Assembly: GCA_018296165.2 (NCBI GenBank)
Contig: JACKQL020000007.1
Location: 558,001-622,000 of the forward strand
Length of the DNA stretch: 64,000 nt
Direction of reading: 5' to 3'
Source of the DNA: Termitomyces sp. T153
Taxonomy: Eukaryota > Basidiomycota > Agaricomycetes > Agaricales > Lyophyllaceae
This document shows, piece by piece, positions 11,947-23,916 of the stretch. The translations under genes were made by a program, and so were the position numbers. Positions within the stretch are counted from its first letter, which is position 1, and every line of letters starts with the position of its first letter. The notes under the pieces are model-generated. The model worked only from the letters and a program-made list of their open reading frames with translations, was not told the DNA's origin and searched no databases.

Positions 11947-12754
11947 ATGGAGGTGAATACATAAAATAAATATTAAACGTACAGATGTGACTAATCTTCT
12001 AGGTTGTTAACGCTCGAGCCGCCTTACTATCCAATCATGAAGTCTTAACATTGTTGCGTGAACTTGAGAGCGACCATCTAGCTCGGGCGAAAACAGCTTT
12101 ACGTGTCAAGAAGGAAGAAGAGGCAGCAGGGTTGCCGCCACGTCTTTCTGGTGATACAGTTTTTGGAGAGGCTAGCGAGAACCTGAGAACAGTGGAGGTC
12201 GAGGTACTCAACACTTCTCAGAGAATTATTGATTCGAATGAAGCCACTGATAGTGTTCGTTGTCATAGGCCATACAGTACCTCTCTGCCGACTATCTTCC
12301 AACAACTAGACAATCTCCGGAAGGAATCACGAAGCTAGTCAAGGATCTTGCGCCGTATGAATTGACTAAAGCCGAGAAGCTGCAGGTTGTGAACCTGGCA
12401 CCTACTATGCCGGTCGAGCTATATGTTGTATGTTTTAGATTGACATTGCATGCTTATAAAGGTTTAATTTTTCTTCCCGAATAGATTGTAGAAGAACTGG
12501 AAGACAGACTTGGCGATAGTATGGAGGAGATACTCACTTTCGTCGAATCAAGTCTCGCTGCTCCTGCCCCTCCAACAATAGCAGCAACAGAACTATCATC
12601 GCTCGCTCAACATTATGATGAATCATCCAATCTTCTTTTAGAGGACTCTCTGAATTACCCAGAACCTCATGAAATGTATCAAGAGGAGATCATATTCGAT
12701 GATACTGGGGAAGGCGCAGGTGTCGAAGGCGACCTGGATATGGAAGAAGACTGA
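11947..12754 (+). CDS. RPC9: RNA polymerase III subunit RPC9 (Rpc17, Rpb4-like)
   Basis: RPC9/Rpc17 pairs with Rpc25 to form the stalk of RNA polymerase III, used in initiation on tRNA and 5S genes. Four exons (11947-11952, 12003-12203, 12269-12427, 12485-12754) give 211 residues. The N-terminus MEVVNARAALLSNHEVLTLL and the central part GITKLVKDLAPYELTKAEKL, QVVNLAPTMPVELYVIVEEL, EDRLGDSMEEILTFVES form the Rpb4/RPC9 fold. The C-terminus is long and acidic (EEIIFDDTGEGAGVEGDLDM). The first coding exon is only 6 nt (ATGGAG), which is needed for the family-like start and fits a 50-bp GT-AG intron. Gene prediction programs may miss it. Confidence 0.88.
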
Positions 12755-13307
12755 TCCAGTGAGCCTGGGCCATCTCTTGTTGGCAAAACTTGACTGAAAC
12801 TTCGTCAGACTCGTACCTTTCGTCGTGCAGGAACGGTGCCTCAGAATATAAGGCGGACATTAATCTCCGGGATGACTTCAATCCTGCTACCGGTATGGCC
12901 GATAGAAGGTATAAGGTCCTCGCTTGCTGTATGCTTTGCAGCGGCAAGAAACGCAAGCATGATCAAGGAGTACCGTGAAGTTCGAACGACCGGTCGTTGT
13001 AAGCACGTAGTTCATTTGCGATGCCTGATACCCATAAAGCAGTACCGGATACAATACTTAGACTTGACAGTACAAGTATATCAGGCAGCATTTCTGAAAC
13101 GCCAAGTTGTAGTTGATCCAGCTCATGGCGATGCGACGATCGTTATTACGATCGTTGATGATAAGTTAATGGATAAGACGATAGTACATGTTAAACAGAA
13201 ATACAGAAAAAAGGAAAATAAACAAAAGAACTATTATGAGGGTCGTCAACTCTTCTAGAGAGCGGAAGGTCCAGCCAAATGAGAGATAGATAGTGCGAGA
13301 GGTGAGG
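12755..13307. other. intergenic region, no gene supported
   Basis: Overlapping open frames on both strands (for example 12836-13258 plus and 12690-12956 minus) show no domain and no consistent splicing. A minus-strand stretch near 13000-13115 reads MLPDILVLSSLSIVSGTALW in one frame and might belong to a small gene, but I could not build a complete model. Confidence 0.45.
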
Positions 13308-13844
13308 CTAAAAAGGGTTTTCATCATCGGTCTCAAGAATCGTCTCTTTCCGCTCAGAAGTCGCAGGAGGCATATCTCCCTCAATGTGTTCGTCGTCGCT
13401 ATCGTCTCGTGCTGGTTGTGAAGCGAAAAGCTGCACAGGCTTAGCTCCCCTATCCGGCCAGAACATTAGGCGAACAAAGTCAATCAATCGAGACTAAGAC
13501 GTACTTGCTGAACTGCTTCTTCTTCGCTGCGTTGAGTTTCTGGGTGACTGGAGTTACGAGATTATCGGTGGGGGAGACGAAGTTAGGATTACTATGGTGT
13601 TGAACAACGGGGAACAGGTCAGCCTCAACATTGCATCAATATCCTCAGGAGGAAATCAATGAACTGACTGGTTCTTTGCCATCTTCTTCGCTAGGAGGGC
13701 CTTAGCACCCATAGACGGACCTTGGTTCGCGACGTTTCCTAAGGGTGCCTGGGGCACGACGATGTGTGCTGCCTGCGATGGATTATGCATCGGCTGGATA
13801 GACGAAGTGCTGAGAGAGTCATTGGGTGTGGATGTAGCGGACAT
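13308..13844 (-). CDS. Spo12-like protein
   Basis: Spo12/Bns1-type proteins act in mitotic exit and meiosis in yeast, in the early anaphase release of the Cdc14 phosphatase. Three exons give a small protein of roughly 125 residues. The start at 13844 gives MSATSTPNDSLSTSSIQPMH, followed by NPSQAAHIVVPQAPLGNVAN. After a first intron the conserved core reads NPNFVSPTDNLVTPVTQKLN and AAKKKQFSK, matching the Spo12 motif (SPTD followed by S/T-P-C/V-x-K-K/L). A second intron splits AAG at SK-GAK, then comes GAKPVQLFASQPARDDSDDE and an acidic tail ending ETDDENPF. The SP and TP sites suggest control by cyclin-dependent kinase, as known for Spo12; this is inference. A start one codon upstream (13847) is equally possible. 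Confidence 0.72.
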
Positions 13845-14190
13845 CATGAAGAGAACGGAGAACAAGAGAAAGTTCAGTGAGTGGATGGTTACTGTGGTAG
13901 GAGGCAGGATGCGTTTCGAAACCTCGCACTTTTATGGAAAACGCGCATGAAAGAACAAACATCATGTGACCCTGAATTGTCTTTTTGGGGATAATATACG
14001 GAACCTTTACCCGACACTTGTCCACAAAAGCCCACACAAAAGCGCCCACATGTACGACGCTCGTATGCAACACTACAGATTGTATAATACTGATAGATTC
14101 TAATCGAGGTCACATCAAATGAGTATCAATGAAGGAGAAGGGTATCTTTCAAGATAATCCAATAAATAATATCGTTGAGTCTCAAAATCA
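13845..14190. other. intergenic region upstream of the Spo12-like gene
   Basis: About 350 bp between the Spo12-like start and the 3' end of the Skt5/Chs4-like gene. It presumably holds the promoter of the former and the terminator of the latter. No coding signal was recognised. Confidence 0.5.
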
Positions 14191-16862
14191 TTACATCACA
14201 ACACATTCCTTGTCTTCCGCCTTCGCGCCTTGAAAACCCATTTCCGCAAATGTCGCAGGTCCTTTGCTTGGCTTGGCGGCATACACCACCCCACCTCCGA
14301 GACCAGGTGTGGTGGTAGGCGCCATTGGGTCATCCTCTTCTTCCTCCTCACTTTTGGGACTGGTAATTGGGTTGCTAATGTCCATCACAGCGCTCTGAGG
14401 TTGAGACGGCAGAGCCGGTGGCGGCTGGGACGGCGAGGATGCATACGCACTGATTGCACGCCCTCCCCGCCCAATTCCGGGTCGTGCAGGACTTTGTGCC
14501 CTTGCTGTGCGAGGTCCAGGGCTTTTTCTATTCTCAGACGGAATGGTAACGTCGGTCAATGTGTAACGCTGCATGGAAGATACACCAGCCCCCCCAGCCG
14601 ACTGCGGCCGCGGCCCTACACCGGGTCCTTGTCCTGGGCGAGGCGATGGTTGAGTATTGTGGTGGATGGGATGACGTCCGACTTGTTGTCCGACTTGTTG
14701 TGCTTGCAGCGGTGGCGAGTATTGTGGTTGCGACTGAGATGAGGGCCGCGTCTGTTGTTGTTGATATTGCTGCTGAATGTGTTGTGCGGGAGTCAACTGT
14801 TGTACCGATGGCGAATGAGGGCTAAAGTGTTCGTCGGGACGCAGGACCCTTGAGTTTCGACGAACAGCCTCAACAACTCGCTGCGCATCAGGACGTTCGC
14901 GGAGTGCATGTGGTAGATGTAGACCATTGTTATTCTGTATTCCTTGTTGCTGTTGCGGAGATGGCAGAGGTGGCATTGGCTGTTTGTACGGGGAATCATA
15001 GCCTTGGGTCTCAGATCGCTGTTTCGCCTGCGTGCGTTTGCGGACAAGTTTGTTTTCTGTAATGGTGTCATGCTGTTGTCTTGAGAGAGCGCTCGGGGAA
15101 GGTTGCGACAGTGCAGTCAGACGCTCAGACGCATCATTATTACCGTGAGATTGTGCCTACATAGCGTACAGGAATGTGAGAAGACGCGGTTACGTGCAAC
15201 ATCAAGCCACATACCAATCTGTACCATTGAATGGCGGTTGACAGGTCCTTTGTACAACCGACTCCGACCTCAGCATAGTAACCCATAGCGAACTCGGCGC
15301 TAGGCAGTCCCTTTCTCGCCGCCTTTTCTGCGAAAGTGAATGCCAATGCTTCATCTTTGTCAAATCCACCTTCTTCGACTTCTCCGCCACCGGAGCCACA
15401 CAAGAACCATTTACTGAGGGCCATGTCTGCCTCCACCTCACCCTGTTGACTTGCCAAGCTGTAATATTGAACGCTCAACAATGGGTCAAAGGGGAAGGGC
15501 GGCTGAGCAAACTCGTAAGCATGTCCAAGTTTGTATTGTGCTGGTGCAAAGCCCAAGTACGCAGCGCGCTCAAGATGCTTCCGAACCTCTAAAATTTGAG
15601 TTGATCCGGGAGGAATGTACGGAGCAAAGAGGGTGACAGGGATCGGTGCCGGGAGAGAAGCAAACTCGCCTAGAAGTAACAAAGCAAATATGTAGGCGGG
15701 TTGAGGCGTCGTTACACTTGCTAATGTCGCCGCACGATGAAGAAGGGGAAGCGCGAGAGATGCATTGGGCGGCAAGCCAAGTTGCCCCATCAGATGCGCC
15801 ATTCCCATACGCTATATGGGCCATCAAACACTCATCGAAATTGTCATAAAACCAAATAACTCACGTATGTACAACTTTCAACGCCAAGTTTGACGCCGCG
15901 TTCGAAGCAATCGCGGGCGCGGTTCGCATCGCTGACGTTTTCGTAATCACGGCCAATCCGGAACCATGCCGCGGCATAACCAGCTCTAGCCGCGGCTTCG
16001 AAGTCTCGGAAAGCAACACGTAAATTCTTTGGAACATGCTCTGGGTATGCACCGCTTGCAGCCAGTGTGGCACGTAGATAAATGGCCTCAGCAACATGCG
16101 GAAGTATAGGCTGTGTCGATGAAGCTGCGATTTGGAGGACGGTCGGTACGGCAAGCTGTACAAGACGTAGGAGAGCAAGATCATGGATGACTGCAGGACC
16201 TGCAGGAGGATCTGTTGAGGTGGAAGGGTTGATTGTCCGGTTAACGAGGGCTAGTACGTCCCGCGCCCATGCGACCTTGAGTGCGGGATCGTAATTGGGA
16301 GTTTGTATGGCTGGAACAGCGGGTTGAAGCGTTGCAATAGTGGGCATGGGTGCAGTAAGCGATGGAGTAGTGGGCTGTGGAGGATGCTGAATCTGCTGCA
16401 TTGGTTCTGGTGACGAAAAAGTGTGCGCGGGCGCCTGGTTAGGATCAAACAACAGAGTAGGTTGAGATAAAGGGCTTGAAAACTGTGGATTTTGCATGTT
16501 GGAATAAGCTATAGTTCCACCGAAAGGAGACCACTCTGTGCCTGGGGGAGGCGGGAGTGGGGACTGGCCGTGCACTGGGTGCGGGACAGTGAAGCCAGGA
16601 GTATGATTGACTCCTGAATACTCCTCTAGGTTGTGTGCCATCTTTGAAAACATCAGATGTGACTCTGATGAGCGAGCGAGCGACTTACGTTGGCAGGAAT
16701 CGATGGGTCGATGCGATGGGGACGCGGAGCAGCGATAGGATCAGCAAAGTGCGGAGGAGAGTCGTATCGCAACTCTAGGGGAACTGGGGGAACTGGGGGA
16801 GGATTGGACTGAAATTGGTCCTGTGCGCTGTAAGGGCGAGGGGGGACAGGTGGAACCGACAT
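14191..16862 (-). CDS. Sel1-repeat chitin synthase activator (Skt5/Chs4-like), prenylated
   Basis: Skt5/Chs4 proteins bind and activate or localise chitin synthase at sites of growth. The N-terminus is Pro-rich and disordered (MSVPPVPPRPYSAQDQFQSN). The middle carries Sel1-like TPR repeats: AEAIYLRATLAASGAYPEHV, FEAAARAGYAAAWFRIGRDY, CFERGVKLGVESCTYRMGMA, HLERAAYLGFAPAQYKLGHA, YYSLASQQGEVEADMALSKW and FAEKAARKGLPSAEFAMGYY, then DLSTAIQWYRLAQSHGNNDA. A long Gln/Pro-rich tail follows (QQQQGIQNNNGLHLP) and ends KAEDKECVVM, a CAAX prenylation box, as in yeast Chs4, which is farnesylated. Four coding exons join cleanly; the first ends PAN before MAHNLEEYSG. A catalytic chitin synthase lies about 3.5 kb away. 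Basidiomycetes have several Sel1 proteins of this kind, so the exact Chs4 partner role is inferred. Confidence 0.85.
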
Positions 16863-19224
16863 CGGTTCAAATCAGATTCAGTCTTGATTTCATATCATGC
16901 TCTAGTATATATTTGTTCACTTTGATAAGATATAACCCCGTTCCGCAACCATCGTAACGTGTCGTCACTGCCTCCAGCGCCGACCACTGTTGTTACTCGT
17001 CGTTCCATCCTAAGTTACATGTCGTTCCATCCTAGGTTTCATCAGAGTCAAGTCTGGCTTCTGACATCTCTGATTGCGATTATTATTTCCCAAGCTTAAA
17101 ATTAGAAATAAATTACCGAATGATTTCAGTGACTCCAATTCAAAGGACTGACGAAAATTTCCGAATATCCGTAGCGTCGAAAAATGTGAACTGACAGAAC
17201 GAACTGAGGATAGGTGAAGAAATCCTTGCGCCCATGCTTCCGGGGAGCTTTCCACACCCACAAACCACCAGACAGCAGACTCAAGAATTCTCAGAACGTT
17301 CCAATCACTTAAACTTCGGTACTTCCGGTGACCAATACCAAATTTGCCACTTGTGACTATTTTCTCCAAAACGGCATTTCAGCTTTAGAATCTTCCGGGC
17401 GCAGCTGCCTCATCAAATTTCGAGTCAGCTCACGTTGATGAAAATTACCTGCGGGCTGTGCTTCCCGGCATTACGCAGAAATATCTGGTCTCATACTTAT
17501 GCGGATTCGGAAGACCTTCCTCTCGTGACATTCCACGTCAACAAACGTCGCGGCAGGAAACTGCACGTCATGATATGGCACGCCCACATAATTCCCGAAA
17601 CAGGAACTCATGCCCGACTCTTGAACATTGTGACTAACTTCATACTTGACATTCGATTCCTCATTTAAGATCTTTCTCCTTCTTCCTTCTCAGATTGTTG
17701 CTTCCCTTTCGACATTCGTGCTTCCTCCCCCAGTACCCATATCTGAATGGAAACTTTTTGCTCCAACTCACTTCAAGTTCGCTCATAAGAATGAATTTCC
17801 CATTGAGCCTGGATAATCCATTTCATGCTGCCAAATTCAGGTTGTTACAGTCTTGCCTCTTGTACGATATATGTTCCTTATACTTCTATAAGGCAAGGGA
17901 GAGGTATTTAGTAGTATTCAGTAGTCATATTCGTCCGTTGAAACTACGATCATATCACAAGAAAAGTACTGCTGGGCTATCTAGATGGGGGATCACACAA
18001 GAAAAAATTGAATTATCGCTTCCTGATCTTTCGTTCGTTCATGTTCGCCACACTTTCCAACGTTCCAGGCTAATATTCATACATTCATACGAATAACTGG
18101 ATTCACGATTAAACCGAAAATGCGATCCTGAAGTCAAGAATTCAAGTGGAACTCCAACCTCTTATGGTTACACTTGCATGTAGTCCTTTCGGTGGCAATC
18201 ACAACGTGTCTTGATCTTGATCTTCTTATTTGTGTCGGATGGAAGGGTCTTTGGTTGTGCGATTCAATGATCGATGTCCATGTCCGCGGTTGTCCACATG
18301 AAGCAGACATGATGCTGATTGTTGAACCTGTCTCTTCTCCGAAAACAGCGTTTGGATTATCATGCGAGGCAATTCCAGTTCGAGCCTCAAGGCACCTCTA
18401 AGTTGTCCAAGTGTCCAAGTGACTTTTTAGGTTTCACACAGATCTGTGTGCAACCAGTGCTGTAAGTGTAAATCTCTTGTTCACGTTGAACGTTACATGT
18501 GTGGTCATTATTCGGATGGAAACCGTACCTTTGTATAAACGCCGCTTTGTGAAAATGACATCCATCCTTTTAGTGTTAAAAACCATGTGGTTAAGATTAG
18601 CGGCTATTGGTGGTTACGGATATAGTGCATGCACATGCCTTCATGCGCGTTCATTGCTACCGACCCGTCCCTGCTCTGATTTTGCGACTTGAACGAAGAA
18701 TTCTCGAAGTTGATGGCTCCTCGTGAGCCACGAATCAGCAACGAATGTGGTCTATGGTTTTTTGTGCAGTTCTATTTCCCATCTGGCTCCCGATATCTCG
18801 GTCCGTAATGGATATCACAAGCTCCAAAAAGGTGCATCATGACGTGCAAACGTACAAGCAACCAAAATTACTCTCATTTTGTTAGCTCTTGGGATTGCCG
18901 CTGGATGAAGGTCACCAGGTCAACTCGGGGCACAATATTGGCGCCGGAGAGTGTCGGAAACTGGGTCCCATAAAGACAGACGGATGATCGATGAACCCTG
19001 TTCCCCGCACTTCAAGCCCTGAGTTCCCCATACCTGCCCTGAGCATCCATCTTCGCCCACGGCTGGCCAGACCTGCTTATCCCCACGGTATACCCGAGTC
19101 GGACCTTGCGAACAATCGTGACAATACATACATATATTCAGTGTCTGTGGATCCACTGTTGAGTTGGTGCCAGAGATCCAGAACCGCTCTTATTTTCGCC
19201 TCACTCTTCCTTGCGACTCCAACG
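16863..19224. other. 2.3-kb region without a supported gene
   Basis: No gene model could be built on either strand. Several open frames of 60-133 codons (for example 17010-17369 minus and 17695-18096 plus) have no recognisable domain and AT-rich, uneven composition. The ends must contain the promoter of the Skt5/Chs4-like gene and of Rheb. At 16864-16873 there is a tRNA B-box-like string (GGTTCAAATC), but there is no A box or cloverleaf around it. Confidence 0.55.
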
Positions 19225-19964
19225 ATGCCCAGCAGTGGTCCTATGAAGCGAAGAAAGATTGCCGTCCTAGGCGCGCGTTCTGTTGGTCTGTACCCTCGTT
19301 ATATCATCTACGTCATCGCTGTTGATGTCACGGTGCATCGATAGGCAAATCATCAATGGTCGTCCAATTTACTGAAGGCCATTTTGTTGAATCCTACTAT
19401 CCCACCATCGAAAGTGTCTTCACCAAGACGGTCGGCTACAACGGGACCGATTATGACTGTGAGATCATTGACACTGCTGGACAGGTATGCTACGCCAGGA
19501 TTTTAGATTGATCGTGCTGTGAACTTCTTACATCATAGGACGAGTTCTCGCTCCTCGGACCGAAGCACACTATTGGTATTCATGGCTTTGTGCTCGTGTA
19601 CTCTGTCACTTCGCGCAGGTCCTTCGACATGATACAGGTTATCTACGACAAGATTATTGACTTTTGTGGTCTAATGGACATCCCATGCGTCATCGTCGGC
19701 GCGAAGATGGACCTTCAGAACAGGTACTTTTGACTTACTATTATCCGGGACACACTTTCTCAATTCAAAAGTAGCCGACAGGTGGAGAAAACTGAAGGCC
19801 AACGCCTTGCAGATTCCAAAAGAGCCGCTTATACCGAAGCCAGTGCGAAGAAAAATACCAATATAGCCCTCGTATTTGAATTATGTCTCGCGGAGATTGA
19901 GAAGCAATCGCCTACAAACAGTCAACAACCAGCAGACGAGAAACGTCCTTGCATGATCATGTAA
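19225..19964 (+). CDS. RHB1: Rheb-type small GTPase (Rhb1)
   Basis: Rheb is a Ras-family GTPase that activates TORC1 on endolysosomal membranes. Four exons give about 185 residues: MPSSGPMKRRKIAVLGARSV, with the P-loop GARSVGKSS split by the first intron; the effector region HFVESYYPTIESVFTK, with PTIE; the switch II motif IIDTAGQDEFSLLGPKHT; and the base-binding EASAKKN (G5, SAK). Rheb hallmarks present are R at the third residue of the P-loop and DTAGQDE. The G4 motif, normally NKxD, reads VGAKMDLQ, so the Asn is Ala (codon at 19701-19703). The protein ends DEKRPCMIM, a CAAX box for prenylation. The gene is convergent with the beta-mannosidase gene 231 bp downstream. Confidence 0.9.
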
Positions 19965-20195
19965 TGTTTTGCATTTCACCTTGGACGATCGTCAATGGGA
20001 CCTTCACTTGTATTTCTTTATGGTCTTTTGGGAAACGGGTTATCGAGTCAATTTACCACATCGCATCTCATACGTACATGTACATCTTAATCATTGTCCT
20101 TGTCCTCCTTGTTCTGAACATGCTGTGTGTTTGTTTAATCATGCAATGATTGAGAGAAAACTCAAACTTACATAGTACATTTGTCTTCATCGCTC

Positions 20196-23100
20196 CTATG
20201 CAGTCCCATCGCCCAAGTACCGGAGTTTGATCTCTCTGCCATCCAGACCAACAGCCTTGATCGTCTGGGGATCATCAGGAACGAGGTCAATAGCCTGGTC
20301 ACTCCACTTGACGTCGTGACCTTCAACATCCAAAACAATGCTTTTAACTGGCTTGTCGGTGGACAATACGACCGATTCGCCATCGGCATCAACAGTAGCC
20401 TTCAGGCCAAGCTCCTCTACCGTAGGGAACTTAATAAACTTGAAGGGTTCCGGCCTAAATACAGAGGTCAATATATATGGCTTTATGAATGAGTCTCAAC
20501 TACCAGTTAGAATAGCGGCCAAGGACTTCTCCATTCTCGTCAATTAATCGGGCAGATACAATCAAAACCCTAGGAATCTCGCTGGTCTTTGTCCTAACAG
20601 GTTGTCCAGGAAGGGTATCTTTGAACAGCTCTGTGCTAGCATTTGGCACAAGTACAACATCCCATGACATACTCTGCCTCCAATCTGAGTGTAGATCGAA
20701 AGTAGTGACTTCGAGCTTAGCCTTCTTCTCAGCAAGAGTGCTGTTTGTTCCCCAGATTTCGAGTTTGGTTTCGATCGTAAATTTATCAGCATAGCGATCA
20801 TTAGCGAATTTCTTGTGGTCTTTCCTGGTCATTCCGACAGTGAAAGGGCGAAGTTCACGAGCAATTGTGAAGAATGCGGGCTTAGGCCGCAGGAAATAGT
20901 CAACAATGGCCCAAGATGTCACGGGCCAGCAGTCATTGATCTATGAAAAGTAAGGTATATTCACAATGTAGAGGAAGTGATCGTACCTGCCATACTAAGG
21001 CTCCGGCAGTGTACTCCCTACCTTTCCCGCCCCAGTTACGGCGCCAGAGACGGTATGCAGATGCAAGTGTTTCAGCTTGCATCACCTGCGTATAGTAAAC
21101 ATAACTGGAGGGTACGTTGATTAAATTATATCAGCAAGTGGATATGAATCTACCTCTCCATCTCGAACGAGTGCTTGAAGTTCTCCATCAGATAAAGCTG
21201 CGAGAGATTGAGAAATTTCCTTGACGAGGGTTCCAAATCATACCTCCAAGCGACGTTCAAAACCGTCAGCTTTATTATGATTGTTGTTGATCCTACAAAA
21301 AATCAGCCAAAGCCTGAGCACCAGTAAGGATACTCGTCATACCTTGACTGAGGGAAACGCTCAGACTTATCGCCACCTAACCAGTAGTCGACAGTACGGA
21401 TATTTGGGAAGCCCTGCCTAAATTATATAGGTCAGATCAAGCTACACGGATTTTTGTAACACCCACATTCCGAACTCAGAGACAAAGCGACCGGATAAAA
21501 TGTCCCAGTTGTGCCAGGGTTCTTGGGAACCGTGCCAAACGTTCCCTGCAAGGCGGAAACAATCAGAATAATCCTGACAAGCTTCACATTGTCGATATAC
21601 ATTGGTGAATATCTCCAAAAGTCCTGTCGGTTGTGGGTTTCCCATGACCACTGTATGGAGAGGCGCGGTGGTAATAGACATCACAATTCCTCTTTACAGC
21701 AGCCGGTAGCGTGATCTCATAGATATGGCGAGCGGGGAAATTCGTCTTGCGGAAATCGGACGTCTTATCGTCGTAGTCCAGCTCGAGACCGAGCTGTTCA
21801 GCGACTTGGTAATCTGTAAACATCTTCAGCAACGGTCAAAGACTCCACAATTATCCCCTTTACCTTCATTATTGCCAGCTTGTCAAGGGATTCGGCTTCA
21901 GCATTGTGAATATGTCATAACGAAGATCTCACCAAAAATAACGATTGAAGGATGATGGCGCAGCCTCTTGATACTCTGGTCGACCTCGACCTCGACAGAT
22001 TTCAGAAAAGAATCATACGCAGGATACTAAGAGCCGGATCCAAAATTAAATGGTTCGGGTCAAGGTCAGAAAACTCATGTATGACCCACCTGCCCACACC
22101 CAAACATAAAGTCCTGCCAGACTAGGACTGTAGTTGATATGTCAGCTTTACATTCTAACGGGTGAAGTGAGAATGTCTCCTACGTCCGAGTTCTGGGATC
22201 CGTGAGTTGACCTACGTATATAGAAAGGTATGGCTACAACTCACCATCGCAAATGTCATAGAAAACATCATTTTCATAGATGCCTCCACCCCAAACACGG
22301 ACCATGTTTTGGTTACCATCGACCATAAGTCGCAACCAAGCCTTGTATCTCTCCGGTGTGACACTGAGCATAATTAGCTGTGAAACATTAAATCAAGGTT
22401 CTGGGAGATACCTACGTTGTCAAAAAAGAGTCAGCAGGAATCCAGTTTGCTCCTGCGCGAATAAGAATAAGAACAACGAAGCCTCATGATAGAGAAAAAG
22501 TACCTCCACAGAAAATCCTTATGTTATTGATCTCAAAGAGGAAAGTAAGTCCTTCTTGGTCAATCAACTTGTCCTGGACAACCCGCGCGCGACGGAATGC
22601 GATCCTAAGGATTTGAGTGTCAAGGACTTCACCTAACTGACCGACCACGCAATAAGAAATCGGAAACTTGGAAGGGTAGAATGCAAACCTCATTGGTCAG
22701 TTTAGCTTCAATTGTATAAAGAGGTTGTTTTCCGTATCCAACGGGGTACCAGAGGTCAACTTTTCCGGCAGGGAGGTCAAAATGGGCTTTGGCATGGCCA
22801 CTATTCGTTGAAGCTGTTGTGGACGCAACAACAGATCCATTAGCAGCTTTAAGCACAAAGGAAGCATGACCCATAGCATTGCTCGAGATAGTGAGGTCTG
22901 CATAGACTTTGACATCAAGCGCCTCGGACACGTCACTCCTGACGTCTACATCAACAATGCGGGTTTCGTAGGTCTGGAGCGAGATAGGTCTCCAGGGGCC
23001 GACATTCATTAGGATCGGACCTTTAGTGAACTATATTATAGCATATTGAAGACCAAGAATCAATACGCACCCCAGTCCCAGCCGTAACTACGCACGCGTT

Positions 23101-23916
23101 ATTAAACCTTGATTACAGAGTAGCCTTCATCTTAAGAAGAGCGACGTACTTGTATTGAGCCTTGCGCACATGAAGACGGCTTGAGTCGCCATTCCATAGT
23201 CCAAGTTTGCCATGTTGTTTCTCGATATCCCTTCCCTTGAAATAATGAGATCAAGAGCAACCTGAAAACACATCAGAGCACCTTGAGGAAAGCGCTTGCG
23301 AATGTCAATAAGAGTTCATTGGTCCCAACTTTTAAAGATTCCTTGACTGCGACTCGATAAGTGATGAACTGATTGGTTGTTCTGCACAAATCAGGCTACC
23401 ATTACAAACAGATGGCCTTAACATACTCGAGGATTGTTTTGTCGTTCTAGTGCAAGTGATCAGAGCTTGATCAGGAAGTATTTATTTCCAGGTTCACCAA
23501 GTCAACTTTGGCAAAAGTATCGAGGCCCTCAAAAACTAGATCAGCGTTGGAGGAACGCAATTCTTCCTCAGTCACGGTGAAGGTCGATTTGAAAGCCCAC
23601 TCGGCTTCTCCGACCCCTTACATAGACGAAGGCAATAAGTCATCGTAGTTCAAGTTGGCAGAATATAACCCAGAACAAACATTGAACATCCCATTCATTA
23701 AGTCCAATAAACTACGAACAGATTAGGCTTGAATCCGATAAATCCGGTTTAGCTGAACACAGGGCGCACGGGATCAGGAATTCTTTTCAACTTCAACAAT
23801 TCGACATGAACTGTGGTCGGAAATTCGGACGTCGGCAACCATTCTCCATCCTGCGTTCCAGTACCTCCACCAACTTGTGTGAAAGACCAATCTCGAAGTA
23901 AACGCGTTATACTCAT
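20196..23916 (-). CDS. beta-mannosidase, GH2 family (cytosolic, MndB-like)
   Basis: GH2 beta-mannosidase releases beta-linked mannose from the non-reducing end of mannan oligosaccharides or N-glycan fragments. The model begins MSITRLLRDWSFTQVGGGTG without a signal peptide, suggesting the intracellular B type. Landmarks are EWLPTSEFPTTVHVELLKLK, IPDPFIGLNEWDVQ, YGWDWGPILMNVGPWRPISL, the sandwich domain DVDVRSDVSEALDVKVYADL, the TIM-barrel NNIRIFCGGANWIPADSF, the acid/base region FAGNNEDYQVAEQ, the nucleophile GRFVSEFGMQGFPNIRTVDY, and the C-terminal DVVLVPNASTELFKD. The gene has many small introns. One internal exon is only 15 nt (21864-21878) and encodes AGNNE, including the acid/base Glu. 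The ATG at 23916 was chosen because it starts the conserved W-x-F region in frame. The product ends EIKLRYLGDGTA. Confidence 0.92.

Noticed and set aside
12836..13258. 140-codon plus-strand open frame
   Set aside because: No recognisable domain; overlaps competing frames and ends in an A-rich stretch.
14230..14742. 170-codon plus-strand open frame
   Set aside because: Antisense shadow of the Gln/Pro-rich tail of the Skt5/Chs4-like gene.
16864..16873. tRNA B-box-like string GGTTCAAATC
   Set aside because: No A box upstream, no cloverleaf pairing and no terminator-like T run at the right place.
17010..17369. 119-codon minus-strand open frame
   Set aside because: No domain, low-quality composition and no splice partners.
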